The notes under the pieces: model-generated
What the model was told of the DNA's origin: nothing
The model's database searches: none
Seen by the model: only the letters and a program-made list of their open reading frames with translations
In this document: positions 28,659 to 37,289 of the stretch, one piece after another
Layout: every line of letters begins with the position of its first letter
How positions within the stretch are numbered: position 1 is the first letter of the stretch
Position numbers and translations under genes: made by a program
Assembly (NCBI RefSeq): GCF_003031585.1
Contig: NZ_PWAA01000003.1
Location: 44,229 to 108,228, forward strand
DNA from: Thalassobius sp. I31.1
GTDB lineage: Bacteria; Pseudomonadota; Alphaproteobacteria; Rhodobacterales; Rhodobacteraceae
Direction of reading: 5' to 3'
Length of the DNA: 64,000 nucleotides

Positions 28659-30266
28659 TTATGTCATCATTTCTTTGGTCGCCGACAGGGTTATATCGGG
28701 GTAATCCCGTACGACCCGGTCAATGTCCCATTGCATGCGCGTCAGGAAAACCACGTCACCGTCATTGTCGTGGGAAATATGCTGTTTGTTGGCATCCGCG
28801 AATTTTTCAACCGCGTCTTTTTCCCCATGAACCCAACGGGCAGAGGTGAACTGGCTTTGTTCAAAACGCACAGGCAGACCGTATTCCATCTCAATCCGCG
28901 ACCCGAGAACTTCAAACTGCAGCTGCCCTACAACACCAACAATAAAGCCGGAACCGATGGAAGGCTTGAACACTTTCGCAGCGCCCTCTTCGGCAAATTG
29001 CATCAAGGCTTTTTCAAGATGTTTGGATTTCAGCGGATCACCAGCACGCACGCCTTGCAGCAGTTCCGGGGCAAAGCTTGGGATGCCGGTTGCACGCAGC
29101 ATTTCGCCTTCAGTCAGCGTATCACCAATGCGCAGCTGGCCATGGTTGGGAATACCGATGATATCACCTGCCCAGGCTTCTTCCGCCAGTTCCCGGTCTG
29201 ATGCCAGAAACAACACGGGGTTTGAAATCGCCATCGGTTTTTTCGTGCGCACATGTGTCAGCTTCATGCCACGTTTAAAGTGGCCTGATGCCATGCGTAC
29301 AAAAGCCACGCGGTCGCGGTGTTTTGGGTCCATGTTCGCCTGAACCTTGAACACAAAGCCTGCGACTTTCTTTTCTTCGGGGGCAATGGCGCGGGGTTCA
29401 GCGTTCTGGGGTTGGGGTTGCGGGCCGTATTGCGCGATACCGGCCATCAGTTCCTGCACGCCAAAGCTGTTGATCGCGGACCCGAACCAGATCGGGGTCA
29501 GGGTGCCATCCAGCAATGCCCGGTGATCAAGCGGCGGCAGAAGCTCCTTCGCCATTTCGATCTCTTCCAGGAATTTTTCCAGCAGATCCTCAGGTACAAG
29601 TTCCGCAAGCTTGGGATCGTCCAGACCGTTGATTTCAACGCTTTCGGCAACCTTATTGCGATCCGCGCGGTCCATCAGTTCAAGACGGTCACGCAGGATG
29701 TCGTAGCAGCCGATGAAATCGCGACCAACACCAATAGGCCAGGAGGCGGGTGTTACATCAATCGCCAGGTTTTCCTGAATCTCATCAATGATTTCGAATG
29801 TGTCGCGGCTTTCGCGGTCCATCTTGTTACAGAAGGTCAGAATTGGCAGGTCACGCAGACGGCAGACTTCAAACAGTTTCTGCGTCTGGCTTTCCACGCC
29901 TTTTGCACCGTCAATCACCATGACAGCAGCATCCACCGCTGTGAGCGTGCGATAGGTGTCTTCCGAGAAGTCAGAGTGGCCCGGCGTGTCGACAAGGTTA
30001 AAGCGGTGCCCGTCGAAGTCAAAGCTCATGGCGGAGGCGGAAACCGAAATGCCGCGATCTTTTTCCATCTGCATAAAGTCAGATCGCGTGCGGCGGGCTT
30101 CGCCTTTTGCACGCACCTGACCCGCCATCTGAATCGCGCCACCATAAAGCAGGAACTTTTCTGTCAGCGTGGTTTTGCCGGCGTCCGGATGCGAGATGAT
30201 CGCAAAGGTACGGCGGCGCGCAATTTCGGGCGGCAGGACGGGTTGATTTGATGCGGTATCAGACAT
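28659..30266 (-). CDS. prfC: Peptide chain release factor 3
   Basis: GTPase (535 residues) that recycles RF1/RF2 from the ribosome after peptide release. G-domain motifs: SHPDAGKTTLTEK (G1, about residues 24-36), the switch region RGISVSASAM (G2), VDTPGHSDF (G3) and TFCNKMDRE (G4). The RF3-specific C-terminal domains follow, with GAAKVFKPSIGSGFIVGVVGQLQFEVL. The start at 30266 (MSDTASNQP) is chosen; the longer frame to 30368 has no homology. It stands alone between two terminator-like structures. Confidence 0.95.
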   Translation of the reverse strand: MSDTASNQPVLPPEIARRRTFAIISHPDAGKTTLTEKFLLYGGAIQMAGQVRAKGEARRTRSDFMQMEKDRGISVSASAMSFDFDGHRFNLVDTPGHSDFSEDTYRTLTAVDAAVMVIDGAKGVESQTQKLFEVCRLRDLPILTFCNKMDRESRDTFEIIDEIQENLAIDVTPASWPIGVGRDFIGCYDILRDRLELMDRADRNKVAESVEINGLDDPKLAELVPEDLLEKFLEEIEMAKELLPPLDHRALLDGTLTPIWFGSAINSFGVQELMAGIAQYGPQPQPQNAEPRAIAPEEKKVAGFVFKVQANMDPKHRDRVAFVRMASGHFKRGMKLTHVRTKKPMAISNPVLFLASDRELAEEAWAGDIIGIPNHGQLRIGDTLTEGEMLRATGIPSFAPELLQGVRAGDPLKSKHLEKALMQFAEEGAAKVFKPSIGSGFIVGVVGQLQFEVLGSRIEMEYGLPVRFEQSQFTSARWVHGEKDAVEKFADANKQHISHDNDGDVVFLTRMQWDIDRVVRDYPDITLSATKEMMT

Positions 30267-30315
30267 GATCAGAGCTATAGGCGGGCTAAGAATGCAGCGC
30301 AAGAACTGCGGCGGG

Positions 30316-30723
30316 TTATCGGGAAAGAAAAATATGCTCTTGGCCGGTAGGGCAGCAACGGGAATCACCGGCTTGATAGCTGAACATATTCAGGGTGATG
30401 CTTTCAGGGGAAACATGGACAGACCGAATGCCCTGATGGGGAAGTGATAGTTCTTCCGTGGTCTGGATGTTGGTAGCAATCCGGGTACGGAAATGGCGCA
30501 GGTGTACGGCATTTCCACCTTTCCAGCAGGCAAGTTGAACCAGGTGTTCATCGTTGGGCCTGTTGGCTGAGAGCACCCAGCTGCGCATCCGGTCAACGGT
30601 GCAGAATGAATGGAACTGATCGGAAAAGAGATCCGGTAGCGTAACTTCAGGGGCAGTTTCCTGAGGAGACAAAGCCGTTGCAAGAAGGCATGTCAGAGAC
30701 AAGGCAGATGCATGCCGGAACAT
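30316..30723 (-). CDS. Small secreted protein of unknown function
   Basis: A protein of about 135 residues with an N-terminal signal-like segment (MFRHASALSLTCLLATALSP) and a mature domain containing cysteines (FCTVDRM, LACWKGG, RCCPTG) suitable for disulfides in the periplasm. I recognise no family. A longer start at 30765 is also possible and keeps the hydrophobic segment. It lies between the Hint-domain gene and prfC, all on the minus strand; only four bases separate the longer frame from the Hint gene stop, so co-transcription is plausible. Confidence 0.55.
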   Translation of the reverse strand: MFRHASALSLTCLLATALSPQETAPEVTLPDLFSDQFHSFCTVDRMRSWVLSANRPNDEHLVQLACWKGGNAVHLRHFRTRIATNIQTTEELSLPHQGIRSVHVSPESITLNMFSYQAGDSRCCPTGQEHIFLSR

Positions 30724-30769
30724 CAGGGGCACGGTGGGGCGACTCCGTTTTCCTGATAACCGCATCAGA

Positions 30770-31840
30770 TCATTGAGGGGACGAAGCGCGCTTTAGCCTG
30801 GTCGCAATATCGGCTTCTCGCGCCAGTTCAGCAATGCCCTCTTCGTAAGAGGCCGCTTTGCTTGCATATCGGCTGTTCACATCGTCGGAAAAGTTCTGGC
30901 TTAGCGCTTCAGGAAGTGCAGGTTTGGTATGCGGTGACAGCAACATGCTTTCGGTTGCAATTCCCTCAGCGTAAATAATCTGGTGATCATCGAACAGCAG
31001 TTGGAAATAGTCAATAAAACCGCCTTCAGAGCGACAAATCCGGTCACCATCTACAAGGTGACGGGCCTGCACAAGAACTTCAGATCGGCCAATGTTCAAC
31101 TCATCAACGCGCTGCCAGAAAAACAGACGGTGCCCGGGGCTGACCAGCAGGTCGCGTGAATTGTTCAGCGTATTTTTCCGGATCAGAATCGGGGCGAATT
31201 CGCCAACAGCACGGCGGGTGATTTCCCCGACCCAGCGGACCTCCTGAGGGCCATTGTCACGCGTCAGCACTCTGTCGCCCGGACGCAGTGTTTCAATCAG
31301 CTGCTGGGTGCCGTCAGCCATGGTGATTTGTGTGCTACGGGTGAAGGATACACTTGAAACCAGGGCAAAGAACTTGCGTGCTGATTCCTGACTGATTCCA
31401 ACCAGGCGATAGGGCTGCCCTGGTAGAATATCGGCAATTGGCAAAAGATAACTGGCTTCGATGAAGTTCGTATCTTGTGCGACTTCAATCATCACAAGTG
31501 AGTCGACGGTTTTGCCATCCTGGGCCATCAGGGTAATGACAGAATCAAGGAATACGGCGTTCCCGGGGGTGCCAAGCGAAGACGTTTCGGCTATCCGATA
31601 TTCCGGGGCGGGCAGTCCACTGTTTGTTGGTGTTTCGGAAACCGGAATAATATCAAGAGCTTCCATGCGCCCGGTGCGGCTGATCTGGTAGTAGTCGTCA
31701 AGAAGGAGTTCTGAGGCCTCGTGTAACTGATCCCCGAGGTTTACACCGTCGGTTACTCTGAAATCATCACCACGGATCACGGGAATTGTCTGCATTCCCG
31801 AAAGAGCCGTTTTTTGTTCTATGTTACCAATCGAGTTCAC
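30770..31840 (-). CDS. Hint-domain protein with serine at the catalytic cysteine position
   Basis: A 356-residue protein. The N-terminal 160 residues form a module I recall from Rhodobacterales Hint proteins (NLGDQLHEASELLLDDYYQISRTGR). From about residue 163 a Hedgehog/intein (Hint) domain begins: SFTRSTQITMADGTQQL, LRPGDRVLTRDNGPQEVRWVG, and LLVSPGHRLFFW with the conserved histidine. The usual first cysteine (as in CFTxGT) is replaced by serine (about residue 165), so normal Hint self-cleavage may be lost or use Ser. No signal peptide is evident. Partner and function are unknown. Confidence 0.82.
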   Translation of the reverse strand: MNSIGNIEQKTALSGMQTIPVIRGDDFRVTDGVNLGDQLHEASELLLDDYYQISRTGRMEALDIIPVSETPTNSGLPAPEYRIAETSSLGTPGNAVFLDSVITLMAQDGKTVDSLVMIEVAQDTNFIEASYLLPIADILPGQPYRLVGISQESARKFFALVSSVSFTRSTQITMADGTQQLIETLRPGDRVLTRDNGPQEVRWVGEITRRAVGEFAPILIRKNTLNNSRDLLVSPGHRLFFWQRVDELNIGRSEVLVQARHLVDGDRICRSEGGFIDYFQLLFDDHQIIYAEGIATESMLLSPHTKPALPEALSQNFSDDVNSRYASKAASYEEGIAELAREADIATRLKRASSPQ

Positions 31841-32116
31841 TGTTACCTACAATCACTGACGTTACATTTAAACTTACGTGTCAATAAAAACACTATTACC
31901 TAACGGGAAAAAGCTCCCGGTGACAACACGCCTATTTGGGTAGTCTGCGGCGAAACTTATCTGAGAAAATATAGATGAGAAAAGGGCGAAATTTAGTTCG
32001 GGGGGTGACATAACTAAGCTCACTACCTTTATTACCATCTAAGAGAGTGCCAGATCGCAATTTGATCTGGTGACCTTATGGGAAACTATCTCACTTACAG
32101 AGGGGAACAAAGCAAA
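31841..32116. promoter_or_regulatory. AT-rich divergent intergenic region
   Basis: A 276-base spacer between the Hint gene (minus) and the SDR gene (plus), so it must hold promoters for both. It is clearly richer in A/T than its surroundings. The only clear structure is a hairpin CCAGATC (32050-32056) / GATCTGG (32064-32070), 47 bases before the SDR start. No confident promoter hexamers are called. Confidence 0.4.
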
Positions 32117-32896
32117 ATGGACCTGGGAATTAAAGGAAAGAGAGCGCTCATCTGTGCGTCCTCAAAGGGATTGGGCCGTGGTTGTGCAGAAGCACTGGCG
32201 GCTGAAGGGGTGAATGTTGTTCTGAACGCCCGCTCTGAAGGCCCGCTTTCAGAAACGGCCGAGGCCATTCGCCAGGCCTATGGCGTGACGGTTGAAACCG
32301 TTGCAGGGGACATAAGCACAGAGGAAGGGCGCGCAGAGGTCCTGCGGGTGGCCGGTGCCGTAGATATCCTTGTAAATAACGCAGGTGGGCCACCTCCTGG
32401 TGTCTGGAGTGATTGGGGTCGTGATGATTTCATCAAGGCTTTGGATGCAAATATGCTGGCACCCATTGCTATGATCAAAGCCCTGGTACCTGGTATGATT
32501 GATCGCGGCTGGGGCCGGGTTGTGAACATCACGTCTCAATCGGTGAAGGCCCCGATTCCGGCACTTGGCTTGTCCAACTCTGCCCGTACGGGCCTGACCG
32601 GATATGTTGCAGGAACGTCACGCCAGGTTGCCCCCGAAGGGGTGGTGATGAACAATCTTCTGCCCGGAATACATGCAACAGACCGTGCAGTTTCTCTGGA
32701 TGGTGGTGTTGCAACGGCGCAGGGGATCACTCCTGAAGAGGCCAAAGCGCAGCGCGAGGCAACGATTCCCGCCCGCCGTTACGGCACAGCGGCAGAATTT
32801 GGTGCCACCTGTGCATTCCTCTGTTCGCAACACGCAGGCTTTATCATCGGGCAGAATATTCTGCTGGATGGTGGCGGCGTGAACACAACGATGTAA
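32117..32896 (+). CDS. SDR-family oxidoreductase lacking the YxxxK pair
   Basis: A 259-residue short-chain dehydrogenase fold. The NAD(P)-binding motif is CASSKGLGRGCAEAL and the NNAGG strand is present (ILVNNAGGPPPG). The catalytic serine region is VVNITSQSVKAPIP, but where a classical SDR has YxxxK this protein has LSNSARTGLTGYVAG, so tyrosine and lysine are absent. Related '3-oxoacyl-ACP reductase-like' proteins of this branch share that change. The C-terminus ends in GQNILLDGGGVNTTM. The start at 32117 is chosen because the fold begins there; an upstream in-frame ATG at 32078 adds an unlikely leader. The AlkC-like gene follows nine bases later. Confidence 0.88.
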   Translation: MDLGIKGKRALICASSKGLGRGCAEALAAEGVNVVLNARSEGPLSETAEAIRQAYGVTVETVAGDISTEEGRAEVLRVAGAVDILVNNAGGPPPGVWSDWGRDDFIKALDANMLAPIAMIKALVPGMIDRGWGRVVNITSQSVKAPIPALGLSNSARTGLTGYVAGTSRQVAPEGVVMNNLLPGIHATDRAVSLDGGVATAQGITPEEAKAQREATIPARRYGTAAEFGATCAFLCSQHAGFIIGQNILLDGGGVNTTM

Positions 32897-32905
32897 GGGA
32901 TAGAA

Positions 32906-34027
32906 ATGGCGGAGAAATACAGTCTGAAAGATGACCTCTTTAACGCGGAAACGGTTGGCTATCTGGCCGGACTTTTTCAGGCGGCTGATCCGTCATTTCA
33001 GGCGCAGGCATTTGCGGATCAGGTGCTTGCGCCCTTTCCTGAACTGGAGCTGAAACAGCGCATTGATCATATAGCTGCGGTGCTGGCGGCTCATCTGCCA
33101 GCCGATTTTTCTGCGGCGGCTCGGGCTATACAGGCTGCCCTGCCGGAGCCACTGGATCCGACACTGAAGGATGATGACTTCGGACGGTTTATCTTTGCAC
33201 CTTTGGGCGAATATGCGGTGAACCACGGGCTGGAAGACCATCCCGATCTGTCGCTTGATCTGCTGGAGGCGGTGACACAACGCTTTTCCATGGAATTCGC
33301 GATCCGGCCTTTTCTGAACCGCTGGCCCGATCGTGTTCTGGCGCGGATGCAGATCTGGGCACAGCACGATCACTATCACGTGCGCCGCCTGGTTTCTGAA
33401 GGGACACGGCCGAAACTGCCCTGGGGAATGAAAGTCGGCGTCACATCGGAACAGACATTGCCTTTCCTTGATCTGCTACATGCGGACCCAACCCGTTTCG
33501 TGACAAGATCCGTTGCGAACCATCTGAATGATATATCTAAAACAGACCCGGATCTTGTGGTGTCCACTTTGGCGGACTGGCAGGCGGAGGGGCGACAGGA
33601 CGCAAAAGAGCTGGACTGGATGACACGTCATGCTCTGCGTGGGCTGGTAAAGAAGGGCCATGCGGGGGCGTTGGAACTGCTGGGGTATCGCAGCAATCCG
33701 GATATTTCTGTCACCTCATTGCAGGCAGGCCGCGACAGCCTGGAGATCGGGGAAAGTTTCACCTTTGATACCGTGCTTGAGGCCGGGCAGGACGAAGCCC
33801 TGATGGTGGATTACGTCATTGATTTTGTGAAAGCCAATGGCAGCACGGCCCCGAAAGTGTTCAAGCTGAAACAGGTGCAGATGAAAGCGGGCAGTCGCCT
33901 GACCCTGCGCAAAAAACACCTGTTTAAGAAGGGGGCGACGACGTTTACCCATTACCCCGGGCAGCATCGCCTGTCGCTTCAGGTGAATGGCAAAATTCTG
34001 GCTGGATTTTACTTCACTCTTCTGTGA
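32906..34027 (+). CDS. AlkC-like DNA glycosylase with C-terminal Ig-like domain
   Basis: A 373-residue DNA alkylation repair protein of the HEAT-like-repeat superfamily. The first 260 residues are helical repeats (for example LKDDLFNAETVGYLAGLFQ, PFLNRWPDRVLARMQIWAQH, FVTRSVANHLNDISKTDPDLV). The C-terminal 100 residues (from about DSLEIGESFTFDTV) are beta-rich and look like an immunoglobulin-like domain, as in Pseudomonas AlkC, which excises 3-methyladenine and 3-methylcytosine without base flipping. Known family chemistry is base excision of alkylated DNA; the match to AlkC rather than AlkD rests on this second domain. An AAGGGA precedes the ATG. Confidence 0.85.
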   Translation: MAEKYSLKDDLFNAETVGYLAGLFQAADPSFQAQAFADQVLAPFPELELKQRIDHIAAVLAAHLPADFSAAARAIQAALPEPLDPTLKDDDFGRFIFAPLGEYAVNHGLEDHPDLSLDLLEAVTQRFSMEFAIRPFLNRWPDRVLARMQIWAQHDHYHVRRLVSEGTRPKLPWGMKVGVTSEQTLPFLDLLHADPTRFVTRSVANHLNDISKTDPDLVVSTLADWQAEGRQDAKELDWMTRHALRGLVKKGHAGALELLGYRSNPDISVTSLQAGRDSLEIGESFTFDTVLEAGQDEALMVDYVIDFVKANGSTAPKVFKLKQVQMKAGSRLTLRKKHLFKKGATTFTHYPGQHRLSLQVNGKILAGFYFTLL

Positions 34028-34120
34028 TATATTCTGCGTGCCCTGACGATCACGTGATTTGCCGGGGCATGCGCAAGCCGTTAGGTCTGCGGGTGAATTT
34101 ACGCAACAGAGGCCCGACCC

Positions 34121-35176
34121 ATGCAGCATGAAACCGTTCAGGAATATTACGGCGAAACCCTTCAGGGTTCGTCCGATCTTCAGACCAATGCCTGCTGCAC
34201 GCCCGATGCGATGCCGGATTACTTGAAGAAAATCCTGGGCAAGATCCATGACGAAGTGCTGTCGCGCTACTACGGTTGCGGCCTTGTTGCCCCTGAGGCG
34301 CTTGAGGGGCTGAAAGTGCTGGATCTGGGGTCTGGTTCCGGGCGCGATGTCTATGCGCTGTCGGCTCTTGTGGGCGAAGACGGTTTTGTCACTGGTGTCG
34401 ATATGACCGATGCGCAGCTTGATGTCGCGCGGGCGCATATGGATTACCATGCCGAGGCTTTTGGCTACGCGAAACCCAACACGGCTTTTGTCAAAGGCAC
34501 GATTGAAGATCTGGGCGCGCTTGGGTTTGAAGACAACAGTTTTGATCTGATTGTGTCCAACTGCGTGATCAACCTGGCGCTGGATAAAGAGGCGGTTCTG
34601 TCAGAAGCTTACCGCATTCTGAAACCGGGCGGGGAAATGTATTTCTCTGACGTTTACGCAGATCGCCGCGTGCCGGGATCCCTGCGCGAAGATCCGGTTC
34701 TGTATGGCGAATGCCTGTCCGGCGCGCTGTATCGCAATGATTTCATCGCCCTGTCTAAGAAAGTTGGTTTTGGCGATCCGCGTATGGTGGATACCCGGGT
34801 TCTGACCGTGGAAAACCCACAGATCGAAGCAAAGCTTGGCAATATCGGCTTTACCTCAGAAACCTGGCGCTTGTTTAAGCTGAACAATCTGGATGCGAAT
34901 CCGGAAGATTACGGCCAGGCTGTGATCTATAATGGTGGCCTGGAACATATGGCGCAGGTCTTTGTTCTGGATGAAGACAAACAGTTTGAGGCCGGAAAAT
35001 GTGTGCCGGTGTGCGGAAACACCGCCCGAACCCTGGGCCAAAGCCGTTTTGCGCAATATTTCGATTTCATCGGTACGTTCTGCCGTCACTATGGCGCATT
35101 TGAACCGGGCGCAAAGCCAGATGCACCCGGCACACAGGCCGCCGTTGAACCTGCTGCCGGCGGAAGCTGCTGCTGA
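34121..35176 (+). CDS. arsM: Arsenite S-adenosylmethionine methyltransferase
   Basis: A 351-residue SAM-dependent methyltransferase that in its family methylates As(III) to volatile or less toxic methylarsenicals. The SAM-binding motif is VLDLGSGSGRDVY (about residues 66-78), with GVDMTDAQLDVA following. Arsenic-binding cysteines expected of ArsM are visible: the CC pair at 25-26, one at about 53, SNCVINLALDK, and GKCVPVCGN. The protein ends GGSCC, a second cysteine pair. No other ars gene is near, so it is an orphan detoxification gene. The ATG at 34121 directly precedes MQHETVQEYYG, the usual start. Confidence 0.92.
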   Translation: MQHETVQEYYGETLQGSSDLQTNACCTPDAMPDYLKKILGKIHDEVLSRYYGCGLVAPEALEGLKVLDLGSGSGRDVYALSALVGEDGFVTGVDMTDAQLDVARAHMDYHAEAFGYAKPNTAFVKGTIEDLGALGFEDNSFDLIVSNCVINLALDKEAVLSEAYRILKPGGEMYFSDVYADRRVPGSLREDPVLYGECLSGALYRNDFIALSKKVGFGDPRMVDTRVLTVENPQIEAKLGNIGFTSETWRLFKLNNLDANPEDYGQAVIYNGGLEHMAQVFVLDEDKQFEAGKCVPVCGNTARTLGQSRFAQYFDFIGTFCRHYGAFEPGAKPDAPGTQAAVEPAAGGSCC

Positions 35177-35267
35177 TTGGTCGCAGGCGGGCATAGCCCC
35201 CTTGCCGCAGGGCGGGGGCTCTGCTACCTCGTGAAAACTGACGATTTCACTCAGCAAAGGCCTGGCT

Positions 35268-36362
35268 GTGACCCAGACAACCGCACAACAAAACCTGCCA
35301 CCACGGCTTGAACTGAAGAACCTGACCCAGATCTATGGCGACAAAAAGGTTGTCGATGGGGTTTCGTTCAAAGTGATGCCGGGGCAGGTGACCTGTCTGC
35401 TTGGTCCGTCAGGTTGCGGTAAATCTTCGACCCTACGCGCGATTGCGGGTGTGGAAATGCAGCAAAGCGGTGAAATCTGGCTGGATGGCGAATTGATCTG
35501 CGATACATTGCATCGTGTTCCGCCAGAAGGCCGTTCTATCGGGCTGATGTTTCAGGATTTTGCGCTGTTTCCGCATTTGTCTGTTGCGCAGAATATTGGC
35601 TTTGGCCTGAAGGGCGATAAGATCGCGAAACGCGCCCGGGTGATGGAACTGCTGAAACGCGTCAGCCTAACCCATTACGCCGATCGCTATCCGCATGAAC
35701 TGTCCGGCGGGGAACAACAACGTGTGGCCCTGGCCCGTGCGCTTGCACCGCGTCCGGTCATGATGCTGATGGATGAACCGTTTTCCGGCCTTGATGATCG
35801 CCTGCGTGATTCTGTGCGCGATGAAACCCTGGCGATGCTGAAGGAAGAGGGCACGGCGGTTCTGCTTGTGACCCATGAACCCGAAGAAGCCATGCGCATG
35901 GCGGATGAGATTCTACTGATGCGCGGTGGGAAGATCGTGCAGCGTGGCGCGCCTTACAATATCTACAACGCGCCCTGTGATCTTGAGGCAGCTTTGTTCT
36001 TCTCGGATCTCAATGTGATTGAGGCCGAGGTCAACGGTGCCCTCGCTGAAACCCCATTTGGTCAGTTCCTGGCCCCGGGGCACGCCAATGAAACAAAAGT
36101 AAAGATCGCTTTCCGCCCACAGCATATCCGTATTGATTTTGACCGTGGCGGGCGCGGGCCTGAGCCTACGCAATCTGATGGTGTAGCCGCCCGTGCCACG
36201 GTGCGTCGCGCGCGTTTTCTTGGACGGGAAAGCATTGTTGAATTTGATCTCGACTGTGGCGTGCAGCTTTCGGCCACTGTGCCCTCTGTCTTCCTGCCCG
36301 AAACGGGGCGTGTGATGTGGATTACCGTGCCCCGTGCGCGCTGCTACGTCTTTGCGGGCTGA
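35268..36362 (+). CDS. ABC transporter ATP-binding protein, FbpC/PotA type, orphan
   Basis: A 364-residue ATPase for an importer. Motifs: LLGPSGCGKSSTLRAIAG (Walker A, about residues 44-61), the Q-loop FQDFALFPHLSV, the signature LSGGEQQRVALARALA, Walker B VMMLMDEPFSGLD, and the H-loop VTHEPEEAMRMAD. The C-terminal 130 residues look like a TOBE-type regulatory domain. It is most like iron(III)/phosphonate-type FbpC subunits. No permease or binding-protein gene is adjacent, so its partners lie elsewhere. The start is GTG at 35268 (MTQTTAQQN). Confidence 0.88.
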   Translation: MTQTTAQQNLPPRLELKNLTQIYGDKKVVDGVSFKVMPGQVTCLLGPSGCGKSSTLRAIAGVEMQQSGEIWLDGELICDTLHRVPPEGRSIGLMFQDFALFPHLSVAQNIGFGLKGDKIAKRARVMELLKRVSLTHYADRYPHELSGGEQQRVALARALAPRPVMMLMDEPFSGLDDRLRDSVRDETLAMLKEEGTAVLLVTHEPEEAMRMADEILLMRGGKIVQRGAPYNIYNAPCDLEAALFFSDLNVIEAEVNGALAETPFGQFLAPGHANETKVKIAFRPQHIRIDFDRGGRGPEPTQSDGVAARATVRRARFLGRESIVEFDLDCGVQLSATVPSVFLPETGRVMWITVPRARCYVFAG

Positions 36363-36376
36363 AAGCCGCCAAAGGG

Positions 36377-36405
36377 TTCATCAGGCCGGATAAGTGCCTG
36401 ATGAA
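36377..36405 (+). other. Hairpin between the ABC ATPase gene and tatA
   Basis: A perfect 10-bp stem TTCATCAGGC (36377-36386) / GCCTGATGAA (36396-36405) with a 9-base loop, 14 bases after the ABC ATPase stop. No clear U-tract follows, so it may be a weak terminator or a 3'-end stabiliser. The remaining 147 bases to tatA must hold the tat promoter. Confidence 0.5.
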
Positions 36406-36552
36406 AGGGCGACGCCGCGAAAAATCAGCGCATATCAGCATATGTACGCCGCTTTGCACTATGAATCCCCGCAGGCATTCCCTAAATATAAATGGAACAA
36501 GAAGCCCGGAGCGGGTCAGTGCCCGCAAATATCCGGTAAGGGAGACTAAGAA

Positions 36553-36768
36553 ATGCTGAATAATATTGGCCTTCCCGGCCTGCTGCTCATCGCTGTTGTT
36601 GTGTTGGTTCTCTTTGGTCGTGGCAAGATCTCGTCCCTGATGGGCGAAGTCGGCAAAGGAATCACCGCGTTTAAACGTGGCGTGGACGACGGCAAAAAAG
36701 AACTGGAAGAACAGTCTGCAGACACCGCTGTCGATGTGACACCGGAAACTGAAAACGACAAAGCCTGA
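36553..36768 (+). CDS. tatA: Sec-independent translocase protein TatA
   Basis: A 71-residue TatA: one N-terminal transmembrane helix ([18 protein letters not shown]), the [23 protein letters not shown] amphipathic helix, and an acidic tail. TatA oligomerises to open the pathway for folded proteins exported with twin-arginine signals. First gene of tatABC; an AAGGGAG lies before the ATG. Confidence 0.96.
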   Translation: MLNNIGLPGLLLIAVVVLVLFGRGKISSLMGEVGKGITAFKRGVDDGKKELEEQSADTAVDVTPETENDKA

Positions 36769-36783
36769 TCTGCGGTCTGACAT

Positions 36784-37287
36784 ATGTTTGACCTTGGATG
36801 GACCGAACTTCTTCTGATCGGGATCGTCGCGCTTATTGTCGTTGGCCCCAAAGATCTGCCCGGCATGTTCCGCCAGCTTGGCCGGTTCACCGGCAAGATG
36901 CGCGGCATGGCCCGTGAGTTTCAGCGCGCGATGGAAGACGCGGCCGATGAATCTGGTGTCAAAGACATCAAAAACATGGGTGCGGACGTCAACAAGACCC
37001 TGAAGGCGGCCACCAACCCCGTCGGGGCGTCGCTGGATGCGGTGAAAGATGCGACCAAGGGCTGGTCTTCGTCCCTGACGGAAGGCACGGCCGGTCCCGA
37101 AACCCAGAAGCTTGCGAAAGAGCGTGCTGAGGCCGCAGATAAAATCCGCGCCAAAGCTGCCGAGAAAGCGACTGAGCGCAAAGCAGCAGAAGCTGCGGCT
37201 GCGGAAGCTGAAACACAGGCACCGGAACCGGCCCCCGCGCCGGAGGCAACACCTGCACCGGATGCCCCGAGCAATAAAGACGCATAA
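36784..37287 (+). CDS. tatB: Sec-independent translocase protein TatB
   Basis: A 167-residue TatB, with a single N-terminal helix starting [26 protein letters not shown], whose membrane glutamate and GPKDLP hinge separate it from TatA. A long amphipathic helix and an Ala/Glu/Pro-rich C-terminal tail follow. With TatC it forms the receptor for twin-arginine signal peptides. It ends two bases before tatC. Confidence 0.96.
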   Translation: MFDLGWTELLLIGIVALIVVGPKDLPGMFRQLGRFTGKMRGMAREFQRAMEDAADESGVKDIKNMGADVNKTLKAATNPVGASLDAVKDATKGWSSSLTEGTAGPETQKLAKERAEAADKIRAKAAEKATERKAAEAAAAEAETQAPEPAPAPEATPAPDAPSNKDA

Positions 37288-37289
37288 GA

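Noticed and set aside
29319..30251. A 310-residue plus-strand frame across prfC
   Set aside because: Antisense to conserved prfC; no motif and no promoter context.
34040..34090. A terminator between the AlkC-like gene and arsM
   Set aside because: A partial G/C-rich inverted repeat is seen, but pairing is imperfect and no T-run follows.
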